DNA of 64,000 bases from an uncultured Lachnospiraceae bacterium (GTDB lineage: Bacteria; Bacillota; Clostridia; Lachnospirales; Lachnospiraceae). Made by a program: the position numbers and the translations under genes. The stretch is from the NCBI GenBank assembly GCA_947178125.1, contig CAMWXB010000001.1, positions 1 to 64,000 on the forward strand, given 5' to 3'. Shown here piece by piece: positions 13,236-21,960 of this stretch. Position 1 is the first letter of the stretch. Every line of letters starts with the position of its first letter. A model generated the notes under the pieces. That model had not been told where the DNA came from. It searched no databases and saw only the letters and a program-made list of their open reading frames with translations.

Positions 13236-13264
13236 ATTATACAAAAAAATGCCTGTCTATACAA
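13236..13264 (-). promoter_or_regulatory. Promoter of the Rpn-family gene
   Basis: TTGTAT, 17 bp, TATAAT on the minus strand, about 68 nt upstream of the chosen GTG. It lies just beyond the end of the hsdR remnant. Confidence 0.6.
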
Positions 13265-13282
13265 TAAAATTCACATTAAATT

Positions 13283-13750
13283 TCATCCATTCAATCCACG
13301 GTTTTTAAATTCCAGGCTGGTCTGCCTGAGCAAATCGATTCTGTCTACAATATGTATTTGACCGTATCATCAGACACCTCTTTGCATGGGTAATTCAGAT
13401 AGTACATCTCATCATCTTCTCTAAAAAAAGAAAAACCTGTATTCTGTCCATTGGGTGTCGTATAAAAAAACCCGTTTTTACATCCTCTGCGTCATCCGCG
13501 TCCTCATATTCCATATTGTTGCTAAAAGATATGAACTGCAGCATATGAAAAAATTTTTTGTATTCGGGATTCCGCAGCCTTTGGTTGATCATCCTTTCAA
13601 ATTTTCTAATGCCGGCTTGAACCTGTTCAAAAAAATTTTGGTCTGAAAATCGATATCTGCATCCTTGAAGGATTGATAATCATAACCCAATCTGAGAAAT
13701 TGTATTGTTGCCGGTATTTTCACTCTGGTATCTTCATTAAAAACAGCCAT
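13283..13750 (-). pseudogene. Remnant of type I restriction endonuclease subunit HsdR
   Basis: Three collinear fragments of an HsdR N-terminal half in different frames. An ATG at 13750 opens MAVFNEDTRVKIPATIQFLR and runs to a stop after FKPALENLKG. A shifted frame gives FERMINQRLRNPEYKKFFHM and SFSNNMEYEDADDAEDV. A further shift in a T7 run (13463-13470) restores YTTPNGQNTGFSFFREDDE. Then, after TVKYIL, the last frame reads IHIVDRIDLLRQTSLEFKNR, the helicase motif region. Comparison with the family as I know it implies two internal deletions, plus loss of everything downstream. Dead gene. Confidence 0.85.
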
Positions 13751-13819
13751 CTTGATTCCCCATTTGTAAGACTTATAACTGCTCTGCAGGCACTGGCCGC
13801 TGGGCTTGCGTCTATTATA

Positions 13820-15043
13820 TCATCTCCCTAATAAATACTCTACAATATTCTTCTGCCGGATACCGCCTCTGTTAAAGCCCATTAGCGAATCCATCGAAAG
13901 CACCATCTTCTCATAATTATCCGCAATCCGTTCCAGCGGACCGAATTCCCGTTCCATATTGTCCTCTGTCAAAAGATAACAGACTTGAATATAAATGCGT
14001 TCATCTGCCTTATTCGCAACAAAATCAATTTCCGCCGCATTCTGTTTTCCGACCGTTACCTGATATCCCCGGCGAAGCAGTTCCAAGTAAACAATATTTT
14101 CCAGTACAGCCCCAATATCATTATGCCGATATCCAAGCACTGCATACCGCAGCCCCAAATCCGACAAATAGTATTTCTCCTGTGTCTCTAACAGCCTTTT
14201 CCCTTTTATATCAAATCTCGGAACTTTGTATATCAAAAATGCGCTTTCCAAAAGTTTCAGATAATTATACACTGTTTCCGTACCGAGTTTCCGCCTTTGA
14301 TTTTTCAGAAAATCCGAAATTGTTTTTGCTGAAAAAATATTCCCGATATTGTCCATCAGGTATTGCGCAATACTTTCCAGAAGAGCCGTGTCCCTGACCT
14401 GATTTCTTCTAATCACATCCCTTAACAAAACGGAATGATAAATATCCAGAAGATATTGCGAAATCCGAATATCTTCCCATTTCATTTGATGGATTCCCGG
14501 CAGACCGCCGTATTTCAAATAATTGATAAAATTCTCCTGCTCCGACAACCCTGCTTCTTCATCATTTGCTTTGGTAAAATCCAGATATTCCGCAAAAGAC
14601 AACGGATATACCCGTATCTCAACATATCTGCCTGCAAGCAGCGTTGCCAGTTCTCCCGAAAGCAATTTCGCATTGGAACCTGTTACATAAATATCACAGT
14701 CAAAATCAACCCGAAACGAATTGACCGCTTTCTCCCACATCTCTACTTCCTGAACTTCATCGATTAAAATATATAATCTTCCATCCGCTTCCTTTGCCGC
14801 ATTGGTAACAGTTCCATACAGCGCTTTGTAATCCTTCCATTCCTCATAACGGAGAGATTCAAAATTCACATAAAAAATCCGTTCTTTCGGAACGCCTCTA
14901 TCGACCAGTTCATCCTGTATCTGCTTTAAGATGACACTCTTTCCGCATCTGCGCATACCCGTAATAACCTTAACAACAGGCTTATCAATAAAATCCCGTA
15001 TTTGATTCATATACTGCCGACGTACGATCATAACAATATCCAT
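13820..15043 (-). CDS. AAA family ATPase with DUF4143 domain
   Basis: A 407-aa ATPase of the AAA_14-DUF4143 family. The N-terminal P-loop TGMRRCGKSVIL (about residues 29-40), Walker B LYILIDEVQEV (about 90) and sensor-like VTGSNAKLLSGELATLLAGR are followed by an HTH-like segment and a C-terminal DUF4143 nuclease-like domain with EIDFVANKADERIYIQV. These proteins are common single-gene accessory loci of unclear role. The ATG at 15043 sits exactly in a CAGGCTAAGAGAAAGGCATGG box shared with the family B repeats. It is flanked by the dead hsdR, supporting an accessory island. Confidence 0.88.
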   Translation of the reverse strand: MDIVMIVRRQYMNQIRDFIDKPVVKVITGMRRCGKSVILKQIQDELVDRGVPKERIFYVNFESLRYEEWKDYKALYGTVTNAAKEADGRLYILIDEVQEVEMWEKAVNSFRVDFDCDIYVTGSNAKLLSGELATLLAGRYVEIRVYPLSFAEYLDFTKANDEEAGLSEQENFINYLKYGGLPGIHQMKWEDIRISQYLLDIYHSVLLRDVIRRNQVRDTALLESIAQYLMDNIGNIFSAKTISDFLKNQRRKLGTETVYNYLKLLESAFLIYKVPRFDIKGKRLLETQEKYYLSDLGLRYAVLGYRHNDIGAVLENIVYLELLRRGYQVTVGKQNAAEIDFVANKADERIYIQVCYLLTEDNMEREFGPLERIADNYEKMVLSMDSLMGFNRGGIRQKNIVEYLLGR

Positions 15044-15106
15044 GCCTTTCTCTTAGCCTGTATCCTCTATTTCTTTTATATTAGAACTTCCAATAAAATA
15101 TGTCAA
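15040..15106 (-). promoter_or_regulatory. Promoter and family-B-type initiation box of the DUF4143 gene
   Basis: TTGACA, 17 bp, TAATAT (15078-15106) gives a short leader ending in CAGGCTAAGAGAAAGGCATGG (15040-15060), where the ATG is the gene start. The box is nearly identical to the 3' end of family B repeats, but the two hairpins are absent here. Confidence 0.75.
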
Positions 15107-15180
15107 TTATTTCTTGTATAATATAAATATTTTTTATATTTTTCAGTCATTTCTATTATATAAGAACAAATTCTATAATC

Positions 15181-15214
15181 AAAAAAAGTTTCTCTTATAA
15201 GAGAAACTTTTTTT
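15181..15214 (-). terminator. Terminator downstream of pyk, symmetric
   Basis: AAAAAAAGTTTCTC-TTATAA-GAGAAACTTTTTTT, a perfect palindromic hairpin flanked by A and T runs. It terminates pyk and would work in both directions. The 196-nt gap 15044-15239 holds only this and the DUF4143 promoter. Confidence 0.9.
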
Positions 15215-15239
15215 GCAAAATGCTATTCATTCAAATACA

Positions 15240-16655
15240 CTATACAATCTGCACCTTGACCATATTAGTCGTACCAGACATCCCAATCGGCACGCCCGAT
15301 GTGATTACGGTCACATCACCTTTTTCCAGCAGCTGCATTTTCTCCGCCGCCGCAATCGCATTATTGAATAAATCAAAAACATCCTTTTCTTCTTTAATCA
15401 ATATGGGCGTCACACCCCAGGCCAGATTAATCTGACGGCATACCTTGTCAGAAGTCGCACAGCCTATGATATCGCTCGCCGGTCTGTATCCGGCAATCAT
15501 TCTCGCTGACCGCCCGGACTTGGTAACGGTAACGATTGCTTTCGCGTTCAGGTCATACGCCGTCGTACAGGTCGCATGGCAGATTGCATCGGTCACATCA
15601 GGATTTCCTTTTCTGTCATGATTAAAAAATCTTTTCTTGTAATCCACATCCTGTTCGGTGCGCTCCGCAATCCGCACCATCGTTTTGACCGCTTCGACCG
15701 GATAAGCGCCCGCTGCGGTTTCCCCGGAAAGCATGATCGCGCTCGTTCCATCGTAGACCGCATTAGCAATATCCGTTGCTTCCGCTCTTGTCGGTCTCGG
15801 ATTCTTGATCATGGACTCCAACATCTGCGTTGCCGTAATGACCTGCTTTCCCACCTGATAAACTTTCTTAATGATCATCTTCTGAATCACGGGCACTTCT
15901 TCATAAGGTATCTCAACACCCATATCGCCCCTCGCGATCATGATACCGTCAGAGACTTCGATAATTTCGTCAATATTCTCCACACCCTGTAAATTCTCAA
16001 TCTTGGAAATGATCTTAATGTCTCCTCCGCCGTTCTTATCGAGCAGCCTTCTTAACTGTAAGATATCATCTTTGCACTGTACAAAAGAAGCTGCTATAAA
16101 ATCCACATCCTGCTCGATTCCAAAAAGAATGTCCTCTCTGTCTTTATCACTTAAATACGGCATGGAGAGATTTACGTCCGGCACGTTGATTCCCTTGTTA
16201 TTGGAAACAACGCCGCCATTGATGACACGGCATATGATATTCGTTTTCTCTACTTTCTCGACTTTCATTTCGATCAGGCCATCATCGATCAGAACTTTCA
16301 TGCCCACTTCAAGGTCTTCATAAAGCCGCCCGTAAGTAACGGAAACTTTCTCTTCCGTTCCCTCTATTTCTTCGGATGTCAGCGTAAAAAGCTGCCCTTC
16401 CTGCAAACTTACCTTTCCATTCTTGAACTGTCTTACCCGCACTTCGGGGCCTTTGGTATCCAGCAGGATAGCGACCGGCTTTTTGACCTCCTTACGAAGT
16501 TTCTTCACCGTATCCATCCTTTTTTTATGTTCCTCGTATACGCCATGAGAAAAATTGCATCTCGCAACGTTCATACCCGCCAGCATTAACTGCCGCAGCA
16601 CTTCCTCATTATCCGTTGACGGTCCCAGTGTACATACGATTTTGGTTTTTCTCAA
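15240..16655 (-). CDS. pyk: Pyruvate kinase
   Basis: Last glycolytic step, phosphoenolpyruvate plus ADP to pyruvate plus ATP. The 471 aa cover the A/B/A barrel and C domain. Visible are KIVCTLGPSTDNEE at the start, the signature IISKIENLQGVENIDEII, ARGDMGVEIPYEEVP and the catalytic TRAEATDIANAVYDGTSAIM region. The extra C-terminal PEP-utiliser domain found in Bacillus pyruvate kinase is absent. The start codon is TTG, preceded by AGGAGGG at good spacing; no in-frame ATG is available nearby. Monocistronic with promoter and terminator. Confidence 0.98.
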   Translation of the reverse strand: MRKTKIVCTLGPSTDNEEVLRQLMLAGMNVARCNFSHGVYEEHKKRMDTVKKLRKEVKKPVAILLDTKGPEVRVRQFKNGKVSLQEGQLFTLTSEEIEGTEEKVSVTYGRLYEDLEVGMKVLIDDGLIEMKVEKVEKTNIICRVINGGVVSNNKGINVPDVNLSMPYLSDKDREDILFGIEQDVDFIAASFVQCKDDILQLRRLLDKNGGGDIKIISKIENLQGVENIDEIIEVSDGIMIARGDMGVEIPYEEVPVIQKMIIKKVYQVGKQVITATQMLESMIKNPRPTRAEATDIANAVYDGTSAIMLSGETAAGAYPVEAVKTMVRIAERTEQDVDYKKRFFNHDRKGNPDVTDAICHATCTTAYDLNAKAIVTVTKSGRSARMIAGYRPASDIIGCATSDKVCRQINLAWGVTPILIKEEKDVFDLFNNAIAAAEKMQLLEKGDVTVITSGVPIGMSGTTNMVKVQIV

Positions 16656-16730
16656 TTTTTTACCCTCCTGTGATTTTCCTCAATGATTTTATATATTTTT
16701 CCATTTCTATTATGATTCTATACTTTTATT

Positions 16731-16758
16731 ATTGTATCATGAATTAAACAAGGTTCAA
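16731..16758 (-). promoter_or_regulatory. Promoter of pyk
   Basis: TTGAAC, 16 bp, TACAAT on the minus strand, about 75 nt upstream of the TTG start. Confidence 0.6.
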
Positions 16759-16866
16759 TCTTCATTCTTCTTTATCACGTTTTAACCATTATAATACTTT
16801 TTTATCCATTTTAAATCCTTTTACTGATTTTATCTATATCAATGACGAACAAATTTTTTTCACGCC

Positions 16867-16898
16867 AAAACCCCCGGCGGTGGAAGCGCCAGGGGCTT
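16867..16898 (-). terminator. Terminator of the Amt-PII gene
   Basis: Minus-strand GCCCCTGGCG/CGCCGGGGG GC-rich hairpin followed by TTTTG, 37 nt after the gene end. Confidence 0.8.
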
Positions 16899-16934
16899 TG
16901 TTATATATACTAAGGGATTAAGTGGATAACTGTT

Positions 16935-18680
16935 TTATTCTACATCCTGTAGAGCGGCGAAATCCTCTTCACCGGTGCGCACTTTTACGACCTTCATGAC
17001 ATTGTAAACGAAAATCTTTCCGTCTCCGATATGTCCTGTATAAAGCGCTTTCTTCGCTGCCGCAATGACCGTATCGACCGGAATCTTGCTGACAATGACC
17101 TCAACTTTCACTTTCGGAAGTAAAGTCGCATCGATTTCAACGCCGCGGTATACATCGCCGGCGCCTTTCTGGACACCGCATCCCATGACCTGTGTTACCG
17201 TCATGCCGGTTACACCCAGATCATTCATCGCCTTCTTCAAATGGTCGTATCTGGACAGTTTTGCGATTACGACAACTTTATACATACCCGCTCCGGCCGC
17301 CGGATATTCCGCAATGACCGGAACTGCCGCATCTTTCTGTACACTGGAAGCTTCTTCATAATCATCTGTGCCAAGACTTGTATTTTCATTAACATCCATC
17401 GTCATCGTATTGGAAATATCCATAATGCTGAATCCCGAATATGCGGAAGCCAGACCGTGCTCGCAGGAATCCAGACCCACAATTTCCTCTTCTTCGGTAA
17501 CACGGAGCCCTAAAACTGCTTTGATGATAATAAATGTAATCGTAATCGTAACTGCGGTCCATGCCGCTACTGCTGCAAATCCGATCACCTGCAGACCGAG
17601 CTGATCCACCCCGCCGCCATAGAACAATCCCACGACACTGTCATTTCCGGGCGCGGATGTCGTTGCGAAAAGACCGACTGTGATCGTTCCCCAGATACCG
17701 TTCAGACAGTGTACCGCTACTGCGCCTACCGGATCGTCGATATGCAGCTTATAATCCAGGAACCAGACACCGAATACTACTAACAGGCCGGAAACCGCAC
17801 CGATAATCAACGCGCCTGTTACATCCGTCACGTCACAGGGGGCCGTAATTGCAACCAGACCCGCCAAAGACGCATTCAGACACATGGAAACATCCGGCTT
17901 TCCATATTTTATCCAGGTAAAGATCATACAAACGACCGTCGCAATTGCCGGCGCTACCGTAGTCGTTACAAAAACGGAGCCAAGCTGTTCTACGCTCGTA
18001 CATGCCGCGCCATTAAATCCGTACCAGCCGAGCCACAGAATAAATACGCCAAGGCATCCAAGCGGAAGGTTATGTCCGGGAAAAGCATTGACCTTTGTTG
18101 TTCCGTCTTTATCCTTCGTAAACTTACCGATACGGGGACCCAATATTTTAGCGCCAATCAGTGCGGAAATGCCGCCCACCATATGTATCGCACAAGAACC
18201 CGCAAAATCATGAAATCCCATCTGTGCCAGCCAGCCGCCGCCCCAAATCCAGTGCGCTTCAATCGGATAGATCAAAGCAGAGATCACTGCCGAATAGACA
18301 CAATAGGATAAGAACTTCGTCCGCTCTGCCATCGCACCAGAAACAATCGTCGCGGTCGTTGCACAGAAGACAAGATTGAATACGAAATTCGACCAGTCAA
18401 AATCCGCATAACCTGTGAAAATATCGAATCCGGGTTTTCCGATCAGTCCTGCCGCGTCCTCACCAAGTAACAGACCGAAACCGATCAGAATAAAAACTAC
18501 CGTACCAATGCAGAAATCCATCAGATTCTTCATCAGGATGTTTCCTGCATTTTTGGCTCTGGTAAAGCCGGTCTCCACCATCGCAAAACCTGCCTGCATC
18601 CAGAACACCAGCGCCGCGCCGACCAAAAACCAGACGCCGAACACTTCACCGTTCACAACACTCAAAATTTCTTCACTCAT
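16935..18680 (-). CDS. amt: Ammonium transporter fused to a C-terminal PII regulatory domain
   Basis: A 581-aa fusion. Residues 1 to about 430 are an Amt/Rh ammonium channel with about 11 membrane helices, including GFAMVETGFTRAKNAGNILMKN, GGWLAQMGFHDFAGSCAIHM and DDPVGAVAVHCLNGIWGT (conserved pore His). Residues 466-581 are a complete PII (GlnB/GlnK) domain: MYKVVVIAKL at the N-terminus, T-loop GDVYRGVEIDATLLPKV, B-loop TGHIGDGKIFV. The T-loop residue at position 51, Tyr where uridylylated, is Ile here. Normally GlnK is a separate protein that plugs Amt; tethering implies built-in gating by ATP/ADP and 2-oxoglutarate (inference). The leader has an unusual double hairpin/terminator. Confidence 0.96.
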   Translation of the reverse strand: MSEEILSVVNGEVFGVWFLVGAALVFWMQAGFAMVETGFTRAKNAGNILMKNLMDFCIGTVVFILIGFGLLLGEDAAGLIGKPGFDIFTGYADFDWSNFVFNLVFCATTATIVSGAMAERTKFLSYCVYSAVISALIYPIEAHWIWGGGWLAQMGFHDFAGSCAIHMVGGISALIGAKILGPRIGKFTKDKDGTTKVNAFPGHNLPLGCLGVFILWLGWYGFNGAACTSVEQLGSVFVTTTVAPAIATVVCMIFTWIKYGKPDVSMCLNASLAGLVAITAPCDVTDVTGALIIGAVSGLLVVFGVWFLDYKLHIDDPVGAVAVHCLNGIWGTITVGLFATTSAPGNDSVVGLFYGGGVDQLGLQVIGFAAVAAWTAVTITITFIIIKAVLGLRVTEEEEIVGLDSCEHGLASAYSGFSIMDISNTMTMDVNENTSLGTDDYEEASSVQKDAAVPVIAEYPAAGAGMYKVVVIAKLSRYDHLKKAMNDLGVTGMTVTQVMGCGVQKGAGDVYRGVEIDATLLPKVKVEVIVSKIPVDTVIAAAKKALYTGHIGDGKIFVYNVMKVVKVRTGEEDFAALQDVE

Positions 18681-18698
18681 CGTTACTCCTCCTCACAT

Positions 18699-18812
18699 AA
18701 AAAAATGTGGATACAATATACGCCTCTTTTCAAAGCGCCTTTGCTCCACATCTTTTTACACATATTCTGTTAAGAAAAAAGTGCCATGAATTTCTTCACA
18801 GCACCTTTGCTC
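18699..18812 (-). promoter_or_regulatory. Amt leader with two AGCAAAGG(T/C)GCT hairpins and two terminator-like stems
   Basis: Between the GNAT gene and amt the transcript strand carries AGCAAAGGTGCTGTGAA (18794-18812 region) and AGCAAAGGCGCTTTGAA (18731-18747 region). Each can form AGC/GCT closing a six-base loop AAAGGY, with A at loop position 1 and G at 4. The first overlaps GTGCTGTGAA/TTCATGGCAC plus T6 (18775-18804); the second lies in the loop of ATGTGGA/TCCACAT plus T7 (18699-18752), just before the AGGAGGAG site. Paired hexaloops upstream of terminators resemble ANTAR antiterminator targets. Stems are short, so this is a hypothesis; the first stem may simply terminate the GNAT gene. 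Confidence 0.5.
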
Positions 18813-18888
18813 TTATGAAAAGGATTTTAGCACCAGGGATTTCGGATGTCAATATACTTTCTAAAATTTTTCTAAATTCTCTAAATTT

Positions 18889-19782
18889 TTAATTATTTAT
18901 AAAAACATTTTGTTCATAATGCAGAATCATCCGCATATACTCCACTCTATCCACCTCAACCGTCTCCTGATACACAAATCCCAGCTTTTCACACAATGCC
19001 TGGGATTTTTCATTGCCCTTCATGATCAGTGCCTGAAAATCGGTAAATCCAAGTTCTTCTTTTCCATAAGCAAGAATCGCCTGGCAGACTTCACAGGCAT
19101 AGCCCTGCCGCTGCCAGGGTACGCCGATCACGAAGCCGAGTTCCGGTATATCATATCCTTCCCGCCAGCTGATGCCCGCCCTGCCAATTACTTTTCCGTC
19201 GGTCTTCTCCAGAACCGTCCACATACCATATCCGTAGAAACGGTAGATATTTTTGATATAATCCTGAATATAAGCTGTTTCCGCCTCCTTATCCGCATAG
19301 AGACCTTCCATATATTCCGTAATGGATGGCTCCTGATAGATTTCATAAAAACTTTCGACATCGCCAATAGTAGTTTCTCTTATGACACATCTATTTGTTG
19401 TTAAAATTGTCCATGGCTGACCAGTCAGCCGCAAATAGGCCAGTTCCAGCGATTCCAGTTCAATTTCCGCAATCCGCTCTATGGCATACTCCGCCAGCAT
19501 AAAATTTTCTTCCCGATTCTCTTCATGCAGATAAATAATAACCGGCAGCTTATTCTCCCACAGACGTTTCTGCCACAGCGCATTATCCGTAATATACAGC
19601 GTTTCCGCGGAACCGTTCTCATTCGCCCAAGCTGTACTTCCTGCATTCAGGATAACACTCTCATCGCTTTCCGCGTTTATCACGAACGCTTCCACATGCT
19701 TCTCTTCCAGTTCCCGCAGAAGTGCCGTCATATCCTTAATAATCTCTTCTTTTCCCCAAATAAATACGACCCTTTTTAACAT
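18889..19782 (-). CDS. GNAT family N-acetyltransferase with N-terminal extension
   Basis: A 297-aa protein. The C-terminal half (about residues 130-290) is a RimJ/RimL-type acetyltransferase: CVIRETTIGDVESFYEIY, WTVLEKTDGKVIGRAGIS, ELGFVIGVPWQRQGYACEV (acetyl-CoA loop) and KGNEKSQALCEKLGFVY. The N-terminal 120 residues start LKRVVFIWGKEEIIKDMTALL and look like a small alpha/beta domain that flags phase or remembered state; I do not recognise it as a named family. Target unknown. Divergent from the cyclophilin gene. Confidence 0.88.
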   Translation of the reverse strand: MLKRVVFIWGKEEIIKDMTALLRELEEKHVEAFVINAESDESVILNAGSTAWANENGSAETLYITDNALWQKRLWENKLPVIIYLHEENREENFMLAEYAIERIAEIELESLELAYLRLTGQPWTILTTNRCVIRETTIGDVESFYEIYQEPSITEYMEGLYADKEAETAYIQDYIKNIYRFYGYGMWTVLEKTDGKVIGRAGISWREGYDIPELGFVIGVPWQRQGYACEVCQAILAYGKEELGFTDFQALIMKGNEKSQALCEKLGFVYQETVEVDRVEYMRMILHYEQNVFINN

Positions 19783-19861
19783 CTCTTATGAATATCCCTC
19801 TTTACCTTCTTTCGATTATCCTCTATTATTATATTAAAAAATCAGAAAGGAATCAAAAAAT

Positions 19862-20383
19862 ATGGCACAAAATCCAATTGTTACTTTTACCATGAAGGGC
19901 GGAGACGTGATCAGGGCCGAATTATATCCCGAAATCGCACCGATATCCGTCAACAACTTTATCAGTCTGATTCAGAAAAATTTCTACGACGGATTGATTT
20001 TTCACAGAGTTATCAAAGGATTTATGATACAAGGCGGAGACCCGGAGGGAACCGGCATGGGCGGCCCGGGCTATTCTATCCGCGGCGAGTTTTCGCAGAA
20101 CGGTTTCCCCAATGATCTGAAGCATACCGAAGGCGTTCTTTCCATGGCAAGAAGCATGCATCCCGATTCAGCCGGCAGTCAGTTCTTCCTCATGCACAAG
20201 ACAAGTCCCCATCTGGACGGCGCTTATGCGGCATTTGGAAAAGTAACCGAAGGTATGGATGTGGTGAACAAAATTGCTGAAACGGCTACCGATTATAACG
20301 ACAGACCGCTGGAAGATCAGGTGATGGAGACTGTTACCGTTGAAACTTTTGGCGTGGAATATCCGGAACCTGAGAAACTTTAA
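19862..20383 (+). CDS. Cyclophilin-type peptidyl-prolyl cis-trans isomerase
   Basis: Cytoplasmic PPIase of 173 aa without signal peptide. Core motifs are NFISLIQKNFYDGLIFHRVIKGFMIQGGDP (catalytic Arg in FHRV), FSQNGFPNDLKHTEGVLSMAR and SAGSQFFLMHKTSPHLDGAYAAFGKV. The ATG is preceded by AGAAAGGA. Single-gene unit, divergent from the GNAT gene and convergent with the VOC gene. Confidence 0.96.
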   Translation: MAQNPIVTFTMKGGDVIRAELYPEIAPISVNNFISLIQKNFYDGLIFHRVIKGFMIQGGDPEGTGMGGPGYSIRGEFSQNGFPNDLKHTEGVLSMARSMHPDSAGSQFFLMHKTSPHLDGAYAAFGKVTEGMDVVNKIAETATDYNDRPLEDQVMETVTVETFGVEYPEPEKL

Positions 20384-20392
20384 TAATTTGCA

Positions 20393-20453
20393 GACCCATT
20401 ATCTCCTGAATCACCCTGGTGGCAAATGGAATGAGGGATGATAATGGGTTCTC
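20393..20453. terminator. Hairpin between cyclophilin and VOC genes
   Basis: ACCCATTATC/GATAATGGGT stem (10 bp) with an internally paired loop, between convergent genes. T-tracts on either side are weak, so terminator activity is likely but not certain. Confidence 0.5.
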
Positions 20454-20525
20454 TGTTTTCTTCCTGTGCTTTTATTGGGTTTAATCGCAATAGGTCGTCA
20501 CAGAAAATTCTTAAATGCTGGCTTC

Positions 20526-21107
20526 CTAATCTCCTATATCCGTATGTCCCTGCTCAAATTCCCACTGAAGTCCATACTTATCAATAAAGTAAAAATATTT
20601 TGTATTTCCTAAAATATCTGCGGCTTTCTGCTTTGCTCCAGCATCACTTTCCTTCGTCTGATCAAAGTAATAAAAATCTGAAGGCTCTGTTTTGCTAATC
20701 TGATACACCTTGTAATCCTCCGTTGTATTAATCAGCGTCACGTCAGGCTGCGCTTTAATATATTCAAACGCTCCTTCAATATTAGCTATCTTCAGTGCAA
20801 CATGTCTGGCACCGCTGATATCATTCGCTTTGAAAAAGACCGGCTCTTTTCGTCCCTCGGGATAATGGTAGCACATTAGCTCAATCGTAAGCTTTGTTCC
20901 CGGCACATCCATGAACCCAATGGAAACGTCTCCCGCCTCTGCCTCCTTGATAAACCCTCCCGCCTGAAAAAAACCTTTGTTTTTCCAATGGGGAATATAC
21001 TGATTCGGAACTGCGCCTAAAATCCTCTCATAATACTTGAACGCCTCCTCCACATCATCCACAAAAATACATACATGCGATAATCCTGTAAAAATCGGTT
21101 TTTCCAT
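20526..21107 (-). CDS. VOC family protein (glyoxalase/dioxygenase fold)
   Basis: A 193-aa single-polypeptide vicinal-oxygen-chelate fold protein. The first beta-alpha module opens LSHVCIFVDDVEEAFKYYERILGA; the second contains GARHVALKIANIEGAFEYI, ending in YFYFIDKYGLQWEFEQGH with a conserved Glu. Putative metal ligands His (LSHV) and the terminal Glu are present. Members include glyoxalases, epimerases and resistance enzymes; nothing here picks one. AAGGAG ribosome site upstream. Confidence 0.85.
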   Translation of the reverse strand: MEKPIFTGLSHVCIFVDDVEEAFKYYERILGAVPNQYIPHWKNKGFFQAGGFIKEAEAGDVSIGFMDVPGTKLTIELMCYHYPEGRKEPVFFKANDISGARHVALKIANIEGAFEYIKAQPDVTLINTTEDYKVYQISKTEPSDFYYFDQTKESDAGAKQKAADILGNTKYFYFIDKYGLQWEFEQGHTDIGD

Positions 21108-21210
21108 CTCTCAACGCTCCTTGTCTTTTATTTCATTATTTCATAATCCTTCATTATTTTTCAACAGCGTAGGAACCATACGCACTTTTCGAGGCGCACT
21201 TTGCACTAAA

Positions 21211-21960
21211 TTATTCACTTCCCCCGCAATAATAACTGAAATACTGTTCTCTTAAACCTTTATAAGTGCCCCTTGGCAGATAAATCTTCATTCCGTTATC
21301 CATACAGATTTCTTTTGCGTTCAGACTGCCAATATATCCCAGATTGACGATAAAGGCAACCCCAAGTCTTACAAACTCCGGATATTGTGAGAGCTGCCCG
21401 TATATCTCTGTCATCGTCATCCTCAGAATACACTGCGTGCCATCCGCGAGATACAGGCATTGCATCTTTCCCTGCGCTTCGCAGTATACAATATCATCTA
21501 GCGATACCCTGACGAATCTTCCATCAATCCGCAGCAGAATATATCTTCTCCGTTCTTCTTCCCTATCTTGAAACAGACGGTCAAGTACCGAAAACAATTT
21601 ACTTTCCGCTACCGGCTTTACCATATATTGCAGTGCATCCACATCGAAAGCCTCCAATGCGTACTCTTTGGAAGTTGTAAGAAATATAATTTTCCCTTTG
21701 AAATCCATATGACGAAGTTCTCTCACCGCTTCAATGCCCAAAGGACAGGAATTTCTTTCTCCGTCCTGCATATAAATATCCATAAATATCAAATCCGGCA
21801 TATAATTTTCCTCTCTGACCAGATAGAGCAGTTCATCTGCATTGTCGAAACACCGAATCATAAACGCCGGACCGGAATAATTTTTCTCATATTCGTTCAA
21901 TAGTTTTTCTGTTTTCTCTAACTCCGCTGGCTCGTCATCACAGAGTGCTATCAGATACAT
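21211..21960 (-). CDS. LytTR family response regulator
   Basis: A 249-aa AgrA/LytR-type regulator. The N-terminal receiver domain has the acidic pair (ALCDDEPAE), phospho-acceptor Asp in PDLIFMDIYMQDG and the Lys of VKPVAESK. The C-terminal LytTR DNA-binding domain spans about residues 145-245 (RFVRVSLDDIVYCEAQGKMQCLYLADG ... FVRLGVAFIVNLGYIGSL). The start overlaps the sensor kinase gene by 23 nt, so the two are co-translated. No agrB/agrD-like peptide gene is seen nearby, so the signal is unknown. Confidence 0.94.
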   Translation of the reverse strand: MYLIALCDDEPAELEKTEKLLNEYEKNYSGPAFMIRCFDNADELLYLVREENYMPDLIFMDIYMQDGERNSCPLGIEAVRELRHMDFKGKIIFLTTSKEYALEAFDVDALQYMVKPVAESKLFSVLDRLFQDREEERRRYILLRIDGRFVRVSLDDIVYCEAQGKMQCLYLADGTQCILRMTMTEIYGQLSQYPEFVRLGVAFIVNLGYIGSLNAKEICMDNGMKIYLPRGTYKGLREQYFSYYCGGSE

